Assembly (NCBI RefSeq): GCF_008298035.1
Contig: NZ_CP042910.1
Coordinates: 5,099,001 to 5,163,000, forward strand
Direction of reading: 5' to 3'
DNA length: 64,000 bases
Origin: Gimesia maris
GTDB lineage: Bacteria; Planctomycetota; Planctomycetia; Planctomycetales; Planctomycetaceae
The position numbers were made by a program, and so were the translations under genes. Numbering within the stretch: the first letter of the stretch is position 1; each line of letters opens with the position of its first letter. Under the pieces are notes generated by a model. The model was not told the origin of the DNA. It did no database searches and was given only the letters and a program-made list of their open reading frames with translations. Below, in pieces: positions 1 through 9,066 of this stretch.

Positions 1-884
1 ACATAATCCCCCTGTGCAGGTGCGACTGTCAGAGGATCCAGTGTGAATACGGTAATCCCCTGCTCTGCTAATTCACGGACCAGTTCCTCTGTTGGCTCCG
101 ATTCACACAGCATCAGAGATATTTTCTGTTGCTTTTGTAAAGTCTTGAGCTGCTTCCAGTCCTCCTGGTTCGGTTTTTCATTTGATTTCCAGTGCAGATG
201 ATGCATTGTCCAGTCACATCGTTTGGCGAGATACTGATAAACGGGCCGACGGGAATACCAGTTCAGTCCCGGATAATCTTCCCGCAGCTGATCCAACTGG
301 TGGTTTAACGGTTTTAATGAATCATTCAGTTTTTCCAAATTGACTCTGATCGTTTTTTCCGATCCGGGATCCAGTTTGATCAAGCGTTCTGCAATCGCTT
401 CCGCCTGCCTTGCCATCAACCGGGGATCGAGCCAGAAAAAAGCGACCGTCCCCGCATGCGAGTGCGCCCCACCTGCTCCATGGCTGTGAACTTCAAAATC
501 GGGAACGGTAATCAAAGCATCTTTAATCACCAGGGAAGTTCGTAAGACCTTTGAGCGAGGCAGAGAGAGTTTTTTAACCCAGTCCGCAAAGTCGGCACCA
601 TTGGTAACAATCAGGTCCGCCTGCTGAATGGTCTGGGTCGTCGTATTGCCGGGCAGCCAGGTTTCCGGATTCTCATTCGGGGGCACCGGATTCATAATTT
701 GAAACTCCGGCCCGACCAGTGACTCGACAATAAACTGCAGCGGATAATTGACCACGACGACAAGCCGGGGACTCTCCTCTGCTGCCTGCTGCTGGACCTC
801 ATCCGTTTTTGACTGACACGCAGAAATCATCAGCAATAAGTACAAACTGAATACTTTGAATACAGGCTGCATCATCGACACCAT
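1..884 (-). CDS. Zinc/manganese-type ABC transporter substrate-binding lipoprotein (C-terminus beyond window)
   Basis: Read by translating the minus strand; the frame is open to the window edge, so the C-terminus is missing (294 residues visible). The N-terminus is a lipoprotein signal ending in ISAC, with the lipidated Cys near residue 23. It continues with a ZnuA/TroA-family (cluster A-I) pattern: VVVVNYPLQFIVESL, then NPETWLPGNTTTQTIQQADLIVTNGADFADWV. A His-rich loop (HSHGAGGAHSHAG, residues about 131-143) is typical of zinc-binding members. It would capture Zn or Mn outside the inner membrane. The ATG at 884 overlaps the stop of the permease gene (TAATG), implying translational coupling; a second in-frame ATG lies at 875. 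What is odd is the partnership: the upstream genes encode a LolD/MacB-type ATPase and permease, not ZnuB/ZnuC. The metal is inferred from family only. Confidence 0.85.
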   Translation of the reverse strand, partial: MVSMMQPVFKVFSLYLLLMISACQSKTDEVQQQAAEESPRLVVVVNYPLQFIVESLVGPEFQIMNPVPPNENPETWLPGNTTTQTIQQADLIVTNGADFADWVKKLSLPRSKVLRTSLVIKDALITVPDFEVHSHGAGGAHSHAGTVAFFWLDPRLMARQAEAIAERLIKLDPGSEKTIRVNLEKLNDSLKPLNHQLDQLREDYPGLNWYSRRPVYQYLAKRCDWTMHHLHWKSNEKPNQEDWKQLKTLQKQQKISLMLCESEPTEELVRELAEQGITVFTLDPLTVAPAQGDY

Positions 885-2062
885 TAAATAAACCACATTC
901 GCATTAATTGATGAATATACACTCGCAGCACAGCGGTCAGGATCGAAACGATCATCAGGCTGGCTGCCAGGATGAAACACAGTTCTGTCAGTTGCAGTTT
1001 CCAGATCGTCAATCGACTGCAGCCCAGTTGAAACATCGTCCGTCGTTCGCGCTGGCGTAATCTCAAAGACAGAATAAACACCAGTGCCAACAGTAAGCCT
1101 ACCGAAATCGACACCAGTAGTGTATTCGCATCGAACAGCTGTTTGACGCGAAATACCAGTTGCAGTAATTCATTTACGATCTCGACGGGGCGAATCAACT
1201 GAATGGCAGACTCTTTTGTATCATACATCCCCAGCAGCAGCACTTCCGATTTCGGATCAGTCGGAATCAGGATCATCGAAGTTACAGGAAACGACTCGAT
1301 CTCACCATGAAAGTGAAATGACGCCAGATTGTCTTCGGTTACTTCATTGAACTGGGGTACTGCGGCGTTTGCGATTATGCTTTGCCCCTGCTTATTTAAT
1401 ACCAGATCTTGATCTGTTTCTGCATTGATACTCTGATGACCATGTCCGATACCGGAGATAATCCATTCCGTCTTCAGATCGACAAAAACAGCATCGTCAT
1501 CGGGAGAGTATGCCTGGTCCAACACTCCCACGACCTGCATCTTGAGAGGGTAGTTTCCTGATAGATCGAATACATTCAAGGGATCGGACATTAATCGATC
1601 ACCCGACTTCAGCTGCAGTCGCTTCGCAACATTGGATCCAATGACACAGTCACCCAGACGTTGAAGACTGGTACCGTCTGCGATCCTGAGTTTGCGGAAT
1701 TCAAAATAATCCATGGTGGTTCCCACAATCGGCGCGCCTTGAGCAGTGAAACGTACCGCTAGAGGAATGGGTAGCGCGTAGCCAGTTTCCTGTATGGTTT
1801 CGACTTCCTGCATAGTAGTTAATTCCAGCTCCGCCTGACTGAAATACATACTCTGTAATGCCAGGTCAAAGCGACTCCCCTTCATTCCGGCTACCAGTGG
1901 AGTGGCGTTGGCACGGGCCATCAGATCCCGCTCGAACTGTGTTACTCCAAACTGCAGCAGCACAGGCAATAAAATGGCCAGCGAGACGCATAGAACCAGC
2001 GTAATCGTCTTCAATTTATTATAGAGCAGATAGCGGATTGTCAGTCGGAGAATTCCACTCAT
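884..2062 (-). CDS. ABC transporter permease, FtsX/MacB-like
   Basis: 392 residues. One N-terminal membrane helix (about 17-38) is followed by a large extracytoplasmic domain (about 45-305) and two C-terminal helices (about 313-335 and 357-382). This is the FtsX/MacB/LolC layout, although I count three helices where canonical members have four. The start overlaps the ATPase gene by 4 bases (ATGA), and the stop overlaps the start of the binding-protein gene, so the genes are almost certainly one operon. FtsX-type permeases usually export or release lipoproteins or drive periplasmic mechanics rather than import, so pairing with a metal-binding lipoprotein is unusual. The family call is from topology and context; the substrate is inference. 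Confidence 0.8.
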   Translation of the reverse strand: MSGILRLTIRYLLYNKLKTITLVLCVSLAILLPVLLQFGVTQFERDLMARANATPLVAGMKGSRFDLALQSMYFSQAELELTTMQEVETIQETGYALPIPLAVRFTAQGAPIVGTTMDYFEFRKLRIADGTSLQRLGDCVIGSNVAKRLQLKSGDRLMSDPLNVFDLSGNYPLKMQVVGVLDQAYSPDDDAVFVDLKTEWIISGIGHGHQSINAETDQDLVLNKQGQSIIANAAVPQFNEVTEDNLASFHFHGEIESFPVTSMILIPTDPKSEVLLLGMYDTKESAIQLIRPVEIVNELLQLVFRVKQLFDANTLLVSISVGLLLALVFILSLRLRQRERRTMFQLGCSRLTIWKLQLTELCFILAASLMIVSILTAVLRVYIHQLMRMWFI

Positions 2063-2730
2063 GACGCTGATATCACCTCGTGGAACTGCTCGATGTCTAT
2101 CGTACGGTCAAACTGGTCTAACAGACGATCATCGTGCGTCACCATAATCAGGGTCGCATTGGTCTGCGCAGCATGTTCCAGCAGTAAATCACGAATCAAA
2201 CGTTTGTTCGCGGGATCAAGATTCCCGGTTGGCTCATCGGCTAACAGGATTTCTGGTTGAGGCAACAGGGCCCGACAGATGGCGACTCGCTGACGTTCCC
2301 CTTGAGAGATCTGATCGATCCGACCATTTAAATATTGATCGATCTGCATGGAAACCGCTAATTCCTGTACACGGTCCTGCACGTTCTGATCCAGCTTCAA
2401 CGCCTGATTGATATAATACGGAAGCAGAATATTTTCGCGTACATTCAGATAGTCGATTAACTCAAATTCCTGAAAAACAAAGCCGATTTTCGAAATTCGA
2501 TAAACGCGTCTCTGACTGTCATTGAGCGTATTCAAGTCGATGTCACAGGAAATCAGGGTACCCTGATCGGGAACCAGGATACCTGAAATCAGATTCAATA
2601 GCGTGGTTTTCCCGCAGCCACTGGGGCCAACGACGGCGACCTTTTCTGTCTCCTTGATTTCCAGTTGAGGAATACTCAGCCGAAATGAAGATTGCGGGTA
2701 CCGAAACTGGATCGATTGCAGACAGATCAT
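2059..2730 (-). CDS. ABC transporter ATP-binding protein, LolD/MacB type
   Basis: 223 residues, the usual length for a stand-alone LolD-type ATPase. Visible motifs are Walker A GPSGCGKTTL (about 35-44), the Q-loop region (FVFQEFELIDYLNVRENILLP), a signature written ISQGERQRVAICRALL in place of LSGGQ, Walker B ILLADEPTGNLD and the H-loop VTHD. The DEPTGNLDP form and the EFELIDYLNV segment after the Q-loop are typical of the LolD/MacB/FtsE branch. It overlaps the permease gene downstream and the 651-residue gene upstream by 4 bases each. It would energise the permease encoded at 884-2062. Confidence 0.92.
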   Translation of the reverse strand: MICLQSIQFRYPQSSFRLSIPQLEIKETEKVAVVGPSGCGKTTLLNLISGILVPDQGTLISCDIDLNTLNDSQRRVYRISKIGFVFQEFELIDYLNVRENILLPYYINQALKLDQNVQDRVQELAVSMQIDQYLNGRIDQISQGERQRVAICRALLPQPEILLADEPTGNLDPANKRLIRDLLLEHAAQTNATLIMVTHDDRLLDQFDRTIDIEQFHEVISAS

Positions 2731-4682
2731 GGCGAACTCGTATCAGCTGACTGTTTTTCGGGAGTCGGCTCCTCGGTATTTGCAGGTGTTTCCTCTTTGA
2801 CTTCTCGCAGCATGGTCTTAAATGGCAATCGCTGCTCATCCAGCAGGTCCATGCCGGTCAGTTTCCAGATCCCCTCCACCGGTTCCAGATAAAAGAGGGC
2901 TTCATACTGGTTGGTACGCGTATGGATATGTCCCCAGTGTTCGACCGTGCCTGCAACGGTCCAGGTTGATTTCACTGCGAAACTGCGTTCATCCTGAGAA
3001 CCTTTGACTTTCTCCCCTCGTACAGGCAGAAGTTCGATGGATTCCCAGTTGACGTCAGTCACACGTGAGATCGCCCCCCCCTGTTCCTGCATTTTCAGGC
3101 TCTGGTTAATCTGTCGGTAAAGTGTCTCCAGAAACGAACCTTCGGCACTTTTTGCCAGGGCGTCAAATACATCACTGTCACTATGATAATCAAACGAGCG
3201 GTAAATGTTCTTATGCAGGGTTTTAAAGACCGCTTTTGCTTTATCAGTGGAGACCTCAGGCACGCGTTGCAGCGGACTGGCAAAACTGACCTGAGCCAGA
3301 GGCAGGCAGAGCAGACTGATAAAAAACAGCACAGCCACAGCAGTCAGTGTCCGCTTGTGTGAGTCTCCTCGACGAATCAGACTCAAGCTCATCATGAGAC
3401 ACAACAGAAATCCGAAACCACTTACCACGGGGATTGTCCATAGAGAACGCGCAGGCAGAGTAACGGCCACCGGATTCACATCCAGACTGACTTTCCGTCC
3501 CGGGTTTTCCCACTCGAATTCACTGTTCCGTTCCAACTTGGAAAAGACCGGCCTGTAAGATTCGTCAAAGGCAAAGCAGACGGCTTCCACACTCCAGACA
3601 CTGCGGTTAAACATATCCCAGGTGACTTTCACCGTATCGGGAGTTCCTTTGGTGCTATACGTCAGAATGATCCCCACGCGGGCATTCGCCAGACTGACGC
3701 GCTTTTTCTCGGCTCGTTTGGCAAAATCAGTGAAATCGAGTCCATAAAAATCGAGCCGGGAAACAACTGGTTTCACCGTAATCCCATCAATCTCAATCGG
3801 GTTTGCTTTTGCAAAGAATTTCTCTATCTTCGCGCGAGAGGCTTCCTGCTCTGCAACCGATAGAAAGTCTGGATCTTTTTTATCCAGAGTAAAAAATGAT
3901 TCCAGCGTTGCCAGGGGGATGAGAATTTCGTGGCGTACTTCGAAGTCTTCAATGTACAGAAACGAATAGATGGTTCCATAGCTGGTAATCCCCAGTGTCT
4001 CCTCGCGACGTTCTTTGAGCCATTTCTGCCAGTCTGACTCCGACGCATCAGGATCTAGCGGCGGATGATCCCAGTTGAAGCGAATCGTCTGTGGATCGCG
4101 GGGCTTCATCGCGACGGCATAGGGAGTTTCAGAGCCTTCCTGCTTCAGATTGAATCGAACCATCGCCGGAAAACCAGCGTTGGAATCAACCAGTTCCTGG
4201 CTGAAAGTCAGAAACTCGGGTGGTTTCTCCAAGGGAAATTCCAGTTCAAAGACCAGGGTAAATTGCATCAGGTCGCTCATGGCGACCCCTTCAGACTTCA
4301 CCGAAGAATCATCTACGGAAACCACCTTGCCTTGCAGTTTCTCTCCATTGATATCGCGCACCAGCAGGCGGTCCAGCAGGAACTGTTTGTGCTGTTCAAT
4401 CGCTTTTTTAATTTTCGCCTGCGAAACGATATTTTCTTCGTCGGGTTCCAGTTTCTGGAAAAAATACAGGTCTTCCACATAGATCTGCATCGAAATCAAA
4501 ACTTTATCTCGAGTCACATACACATTTTCCTGGCTGTCGGAAATCGGATGCGCATGACTCGTCTCGGGAAGCAGTCCACAAATCAACAGAGCCAGACAGA
4601 ACAGCAAGCAGGATAGAAACCGATTTTTCGAGCCAGGCAGCCTCTCAGGATCGCAGACTGTGTTGGCATCTCGCATGGTCAT
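2727..4682 (-). CDS. Exported membrane protein of unknown function, first gene of the ABC operon
   Basis: 651 residues; I do not recognise the family. There is a Sec signal (about 22-44, cleavage after SHA; mature protein begins HPISDSQ) and a long extracytoplasmic region. Two membrane helices follow at about 417-440 and 448-468. A C-terminal soluble domain (about 470-630) has alternating beta segments ending near a KLTGMDLLDEQRLPFKTML stretch, then an acidic Pro/Thr-rich tail. The stop overlaps the ATPase start by 4 bases, so it is translated with the transporter. An accessory or substrate-presenting subunit is a guess from context. The start may be 4682 or the second Met at 4676. Confidence 0.8.
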   Translation of the reverse strand: MTMRDANTVCDPERLPGSKNRFLSCLLFCLALLICGLLPETSHAHPISDSQENVYVTRDKVLISMQIYVEDLYFFQKLEPDEENIVSQAKIKKAIEQHKQFLLDRLLVRDINGEKLQGKVVSVDDSSVKSEGVAMSDLMQFTLVFELEFPLEKPPEFLTFSQELVDSNAGFPAMVRFNLKQEGSETPYAVAMKPRDPQTIRFNWDHPPLDPDASESDWQKWLKERREETLGITSYGTIYSFLYIEDFEVRHEILIPLATLESFFTLDKKDPDFLSVAEQEASRAKIEKFFAKANPIEIDGITVKPVVSRLDFYGLDFTDFAKRAEKKRVSLANARVGIILTYSTKGTPDTVKVTWDMFNRSVWSVEAVCFAFDESYRPVFSKLERNSEFEWENPGRKVSLDVNPVAVTLPARSLWTIPVVSGFGFLLCLMMSLSLIRRGDSHKRTLTAVAVLFFISLLCLPLAQVSFASPLQRVPEVSTDKAKAVFKTLHKNIYRSFDYHSDSDVFDALAKSAEGSFLETLYRQINQSLKMQEQGGAISRVTDVNWESIELLPVRGEKVKGSQDERSFAVKSTWTVAGTVEHWGHIHTRTNQYEALFYLEPVEGIWKLTGMDLLDEQRLPFKTMLREVKEETPANTEEPTPEKQSADTSSP

Positions 4683-4702
4683 AATTGAAATTCGCAGCAG
4701 AA

Positions 4703-4715
4703 TGATTGTGAATCA
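4703..4715. promoter_or_regulatory. 13-bp palindrome in divergent promoter region
   Basis: TGATT-GTG-AATCA is a perfect inverted repeat with a 3-base centre, 21 bases upstream of the ABC operon start (4682) and about 120 bases upstream of the divergent gene at 4837. The position suits an operator. A Zur-type site is attractive given the metal-binding lipoprotein, but the half-sites do not obviously match a known Zur box. Confidence 0.25.
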
Positions 4716-4836
4716 ATAAGGAGAGTGTTGGTCAGGCAGGTTTTGTTACATTTCTGTACTATTTGATCCTACCGAGACACAGTATAGAATTGCAATCGTG
4801 GCCTGCTTATAAGACACTACGAATAAAGAATTCACG

Positions 4837-5826
4837 ATGCTTGAGAAAAAGGGGACTCCGATGGAAGAAAACCAGAAATCAGATCAGCCCGAAGCCAATG
4901 AACCACAAGAAGTTACCGCCGAACTCCCCCCTCCAGTGAAAGAACGGCTACTGAAACGAACCGCCCTCTGGTTCCTGGCTGTGATTCTGGCAGCCTCCGC
5001 GATGATTTATCAGCGTGCCACCGGCCCCACCTATCCCATGAAGGTACCGGTAGCAGGAAATATCATCGCCAAACTCATTCGGACGCATGAATCAACGGAC
5101 GATGCGACTGTTGAACTCCCCATCCCCCAGGCAGAAGCCAAAACGGCAACCGCCACCCTTTACTATAAACGCTACCGGACTGACGACGACTTCACTCCTG
5201 TCACCATGGAAACAGTGACCTCGGAATCTGGAACACAGTTTGAAGGGGCACTTCCCAAACAGCCTGCAGCAGGTAAGCTGCAATATTACATCGAAGCAGA
5301 AATCTCCGGTCAGGCACGCCGTTTCCCCGAGCAGGCGGATCAATTTGTTTTGATTCGCTTTAAGGATCCCGTACCAGACGGCGTTCTGATTCCTCATGTC
5401 ACATTAATGATTATATCCATTCTCCTGGGAATGCGTTCCGGCCTGTCTGCACTCTTCGCTCCCTATAATATGAAACAGCTTGCCTGGGCGACTCTGTGCG
5501 GGATGACTGTCGGAGGTATGATTCTGGGACCAATGGTACAGAAATATGCCTTCGGAGAATATTGGACCGGCTTTCCTCTGGGGGGTGACTGGACCGACAA
5601 TAAAATGCTGTTCATGTTCCTGGCCTGGGTCTTTGCCTGCTCCGTCGTCGGGCTCAACCCACGCAAGAAAAACACAACGACAGGACGCATTGCGGTTTTC
5701 ACAGCCACGATCGTGATGACGGTCTGCTATCTGATTCCTCACAGTATGGGAGGCAGTGAACTCGATTACAGCCAGGTCGACAAAGGCGTTGATCCAAGTA
5801 AAGCCATCGAGACAGGTCGAAAATGA
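4837..5826 (+). CDS. Multi-pass membrane protein of unknown function
   Basis: 329 residues; family not recognised. There is a charged, acidic cytoplasmic N-terminus (1-47) and one membrane helix (about 48-66). An extracytoplasmic beta-rich domain (about 70-180, with a YYIEAEISGQ stretch) follows. Four hydrophobic helices lie in the C-terminal half (about 185-205, 212-235, 257-275, 288-305). The start at 4837 could instead be the Met at 4861. The stop overlaps the next gene by 4 bases (ATGA), so the two membrane proteins are likely partners. It is transcribed divergently from the metal-type ABC operon. Confidence 0.75.
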   Translation: MLEKKGTPMEENQKSDQPEANEPQEVTAELPPPVKERLLKRTALWFLAVILAASAMIYQRATGPTYPMKVPVAGNIIAKLIRTHESTDDATVELPIPQAEAKTATATLYYKRYRTDDDFTPVTMETVTSESGTQFEGALPKQPAAGKLQYYIEAEISGQARRFPEQADQFVLIRFKDPVPDGVLIPHVTLMIISILLGMRSGLSALFAPYNMKQLAWATLCGMTVGGMILGPMVQKYAFGEYWTGFPLGGDWTDNKMLFMFLAWVFACSVVGLNPRKKNTTTGRIAVFTATIVMTVCYLIPHSMGGSELDYSQVDKGVDPSKAIETGRK

Positions 5827-6317
5827 ATGCCGCTCAGGTCCATCTGATGACGGTACACGTCCCCATCGTCGGTTGCTGGGGACTTTCAATCCTGTTCCTG
5901 CTGGCCTGGATCTTCCGCGACGAGCGTCTGTTTAAGATCTGTTGCTGGCTGTTATTGACGATCCTGCTGATCGCAACAGTGGCTTACTTTTCCGGGCCCC
6001 TCGCTTACGAACTGCTGGAACAGCAGGTTAAACTGAATACCGAGACGGTGGAATTCCATGCGGTGCTCGCACGCTCCTGCCTGTTAGCGATGGTCGTGCT
6101 GGCGATGGTCGTGGGAAATGCCCTGGTTCAGGGATTTCAGGGAGAGAAGATTCCCCGCTGGCAGCGTGCCATCATTCTGACAGGTACGATTGCCATCGCT
6201 GTTTTCTGGAGTGCCGCCGCCCACTGGGGCGGCCTGATTCGACATCCGGAGATCGGTTTTTCCAAACCGGAACCTGCTGCGATCTCTGATCCAACGCCCC
6301 CGATGAATCAGCCCTGA
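5823..6317 (+). CDS. Small membrane protein, DUF2231-like
   Basis: 164 residues with four predicted helices (about 10-30, 38-58, 82-103, 115-135). The N-terminus HLMTVHVPIVGCWGLSILF resembles the HP-x-x-VHFP opening of DUF2231 predicted membrane proteins, some of which sit near haem or cytochrome genes; the match is by eye only. Translationally coupled to the preceding gene. It converges on argB with only five bases between stops and no visible terminator. Confidence 0.65.
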   Translation: MNAAQVHLMTVHVPIVGCWGLSILFLLAWIFRDERLFKICCWLLLTILLIATVAYFSGPLAYELLEQQVKLNTETVEFHAVLARSCLLAMVVLAMVVGNALVQGFQGEKIPRWQRAIILTGTIAIAVFWSAAAHWGGLIRHPEIGFSKPEPAAISDPTPPMNQP

Positions 6318-6322
6318 GCAGT

Positions 6323-7198
6323 TTACTTAACAATTTCGGTTCCGATCCCTTTATCAGAATAAATTTCCAGCAGGATTGAATGCGGAAGCCGAGCATCGAC
6401 AATATGCACCTTGCCAACCCCACTGGCTAGTGCTTCCAGAGCGGCATCCACTTTGGGAACCATGCCCGCATCGATGGTCCCATCCGCAATCAGAGCACGA
6501 CAGCGTTGTGTCTCCAGATGCGAAACCAGCGTTTCCGGGTCGTGACGGTCCAGAAAGATCCCGGGCACATCGCTCAGGAACACCAGTTTTTCGGCTTTGA
6601 GAATCCGGGCCAGAGCAGCAGCGGCTGTATCGGCATTGACGTTGAGCTTCTGTCCCGATGCATCCAGGGCGACCGAAGGAATCACCGGAATCGCATCAGA
6701 CTGACAGATTTCCGCCAGCAGATCCTGATCCACGTCTGTCACAAAGCCGACATGCCCGAGATCGACGGCAGAGCCGTCTTCTGCCTGCAGAGTCAGTTGC
6801 TCTCCGCGCAGGCAGTTTCGAGTGCCAAAATGCAGGGCTTCTGCCTTTGCGCCCTGGGACTGGATTTCCTGTACCAGCGAGGCACTGATCTGATTGGCGA
6901 GTACATCGGTGGCAATTTCCAGAGTCTGCTCATCAGTAAAGCGGCGTCCATTCACGAAACGAGGCTCGATCCCCGCTGAGTTCATAGCCTGGCTGATCGC
7001 TTTTCCGCCCCCATGTACCAGAATCGGGTGCATACCTACCGTACGCATGAAGATCACATCCGTCAGGAAACTTTTGACAGCTGCCTCTTCCTCCAGTGCA
7101 CTTCCCCCGAGTTTGATCACGACATAACGGCCACGAAATCGGCGAATCCAGCTTAATGCTTCGATCAATACAGCTGCTTTACGAACGGCACCTTCCAC
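6323..7198 (-). CDS. argB: Acetylglutamate kinase
   Basis: 291 residues, the normal ArgB length. It phosphorylates N-acetyl-L-glutamate in the second step of arginine synthesis, in the cytoplasm. Amino-acid-kinase motifs are visible: [12 protein letters not shown] near residue 26 (ATP-phosphate Lys), HGGGKAIS (about 62-69), [24 protein letters not shown] (about 193-204) and [19 protein letters not shown] near the C-terminus. The start is GTG at 7198, preceded by an AAAGG ribosome site six bases away. The gene stands alone, with no other arg gene nearby. I do not see the N-terminal helix extension of arginine-inhibited hexameric enzymes beyond about 20 residues, so feedback control is uncertain. 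Confidence 0.95.
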   Translation of the reverse strand: MEGAVRKAAVLIEALSWIRRFRGRYVVIKLGGSALEEEAAVKSFLTDVIFMRTVGMHPILVHGGGKAISQAMNSAGIEPRFVNGRRFTDEQTLEIATDVLANQISASLVQEIQSQGAKAEALHFGTRNCLRGEQLTLQAEDGSAVDLGHVGFVTDVDQDLLAEICQSDAIPVIPSVALDASGQKLNVNADTAAAALARILKAEKLVFLSDVPGIFLDRHDPETLVSHLETQRCRALIADGTIDAGMVPKVDAALEALASGVGKVHIVDARLPHSILLEIYSDKGIGTEIVK

Positions 7199-7725
7199 AA
7201 TGAACCTTTCATCCTTCCGGACACATCAACGTTTTCAGATTTGTTACCTTGTGACAAGCAGGCTATTGTAAGTGTCTTGAAGTCACTGTCAAACCAGTCG
7301 TCGCCGGGACGTGAATCCCCCCGGGCTGCTCAACAGATCAGACTGTTCGAGATCATCTTTTTTCACTGAAATTACGATTTTTGTCTCAACTTCAACTGCA
7401 ATTATCTTAAATCCAGGTTTCTACCGTTTTTGTGATGACCAATCTGGCATAATCGAACTTGAATCAAACCTCTCTGAGGCTTCACAATCGGACTGATCAA
7501 TACCGCCCCGCCAAGTAGAGAGAATGGCACGACAGTCCGGTTCGGCAATTTTGCACCGACACACACCCGATACAAGCCATCTCTTCAGAAGCCTTGAAAA
7601 GGTGTGTGGTCATTCCAGGGAATTCCCCGATACATAACTCTACAGAACGAGAGTGCTTTCGCTCAACAGACTGCAATGCCTGACAACAACTCAGAGACCC
7701 CAAAGACCGAGACGGAGAAACAACG
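7199..7725. other. Gene-free stretch between argB and the gene at 7726
   Basis: 527 bases carrying promoters for the divergent flanking genes. On the plus strand TTGTCT and TATCTT with a 16-base spacer lie near 7382-7410, a weak promoter candidate. A 27-codon ATG ORF (7676-7759) overlaps the TTG start at 7726 in another frame; I do not call it. No hairpin with a T-tract, repeat or RNA gene recognised. Confidence 0.5.
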
Positions 7726-8223
7726 TTGGCCCACTCACACTTGCCGATTCAACACCTGATGAAACAAATGGAAAACTTTGCTTCAGAAACATCTAACCTT
7801 AACTGTCGCCCCTCATGGATCAATGATTTTGTCGATGAGATCGCCGACATTTTTAACCCGTTTGACGAAGTCGGCCGCGTCGGCTTCGACTGTCAGTTCA
7901 CAGAAGAATGCTGGGAAGTGGGCCTGTTTCTCGGCAGCACAGAAATCGTCGGAGGACAGCGGGACGGACAGTTCATCGCCGCCAGCTTCCAGTTTGATTT
8001 ATTGCAACTCCTGGATCGTTTCGAGTCGGTCAACCGGTTCCACTTTAATTTCCTGGAACAGTCCGATTCATCCACAAACAATGATCCCTCATCCGCCTAC
8101 ATTACGATTGAAGGACACCTGACAGATCTTGAGATCGTGCGTTTGAATGTTTATGCCACTCCCCCCGAAGAGGCAGGACCCGGATTCCGTAAAACACATG
8201 ACGGTAAAATCGACACCGTCTGA
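7726..8223 (+). CDS. Conserved-looking cytoplasmic protein of unknown function
   Basis: 165 residues, acidic, with no signal peptide or membrane helix. The start is TTG at 7726, chosen because GGAG lies about 9 bases upstream; an ATG at 7759 is the alternative. Residues 30-110 alternate short hydrophobic strands and acidic patches (EECWEVGLFLGSTEIVGG, FNFLEQSD), compatible with a small alpha/beta fold. I recognise no family. Followed by a strong terminator at 8292-8329, so it is probably monocistronic. Confidence 0.65.
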   Translation: MAHSHLPIQHLMKQMENFASETSNLNCRPSWINDFVDEIADIFNPFDEVGRVGFDCQFTEECWEVGLFLGSTEIVGGQRDGQFIAASFQFDLLQLLDRFESVNRFHFNFLEQSDSSTNNDPSSAYITIEGHLTDLEIVRLNVYATPPEEAGPGFRKTHDGKIDTV

Positions 8224-8291
8224 GATCCAATCCCAAGGCACACTCCAGTTGCATAGTCAGATCAAAAACGAAACATCATTGTGACGCGACC

Positions 8292-8329
8292 AGCCACGAT
8301 TCATGACTTATGAATCGTGGCTTTGTTAT
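8292..8329 (+). terminator. Rho-independent terminator
   Basis: Perfect 13-bp stem (8292-8304 with 8310-8322), 5-base loop GACTT, then TTGTTATT. It ends the transcript of the gene at 7726-8223 and lies against the 3' end of the convergent ABC ATPase gene. Confidence 0.85.
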
Positions 8330-9012
8330 TCCACCGGTTCGAATGCTTCTTCTTCCGCCACTTTTCCGTCGCGCAAGCGGAGAATGAAATCCGTATCCCG
8401 GATATAGCGTTCATCATGAGTGACAATCACGACAGTCGTTTTGTATTCTGCACTCATCTCACGCAGACAATCGAAGATCTCCTTACCGGTTCTGGTATCA
8501 AGTTCTCCGGTTGGCTCATCGGCCAGAATCAAAAGGGGGCGTTTCAGCAGCGCGCGGGCAATTGCAACACGTTGCTGTTCTCCGCCTGAGAGCTGACTGG
8601 GACGATGCGTAATCCGATTACCAAGCCCGACCTGCTGCAGCAATGCTTCGGCACGCTGTCTCTGATCTGCCGTGACCCCCTGAGGCAGATAGGGTGCCAG
8701 GACATTTTCCAGCGCATTCAGATTTTTCAGCAGATTGAAATTTTGAAACACAAACCCGACTTTTTCCCGGCGGTAAAGATCGCGTTCATTCTGACTCAGC
8801 GTTGAAAGAGATCGGTTCTGTACGAAGATTTCACCTGCAGATGGCGTATCCAGTGCCCCCATCAGGTACAGCAGAGTACTCTTGCCACTACCCGAAGGGC
8901 CCAGAATAAACGAAAACTTCTGACCGGGAAACTGACAACTCACTCCCTGAAGTGCCTGCACTTCGGTTTCACCACTCTGGTGGATCTTCCGTACATTTCG
9001 AACTTCAATCAT
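8326..9012 (-). CDS. ABC transporter ATP-binding protein, MacB/LolD type
   Basis: 228 residues. Walker [14 protein letters not shown] (about 38-50), Q-loop [18 protein letters not shown], signature [16 protein letters not shown], Walker [13 protein letters not shown], and H-loop VTHDERYI. The hallmark LNALENV after the Q-loop places it in the LolD/MacB branch. It lies 54 bases downstream of the permease gene 9067-10422 on the same strand and should form its nucleotide-binding dimer. Such pairs export peptides, macrolides or lipoproteins; nothing in the sequence fixes the substrate. It differs from the ATPase at 2059-2730 in the canonical LSGGE signature. Confidence 0.93.
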   Translation of the reverse strand: MIEVRNVRKIHQSGETEVQALQGVSCQFPGQKFSFILGPSGSGKSTLLYLMGALDTPSAGEIFVQNRSLSTLSQNERDLYRREKVGFVFQNFNLLKNLNALENVLAPYLPQGVTADQRQRAEALLQQVGLGNRITHRPSQLSGGEQQRVAIARALLKRPLLILADEPTGELDTRTGKEIFDCLREMSAEYKTTVVIVTHDERYIRDTDFILRLRDGKVAEEEAFEPVE

Positions 9013-9066
9013 TCTCTATCTGCTTTCTGAATCCAGAATAAATTCGGTACCAGGAGTGAATCTCTC

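Noticed and set aside
7676..7759. 27-codon ATG ORF overlapping the TTG start at 7726
   Set aside because: No ribosome site and no aromatic or basic codon pattern of a leader peptide; a longer gene with a ribosome site occupies the region.
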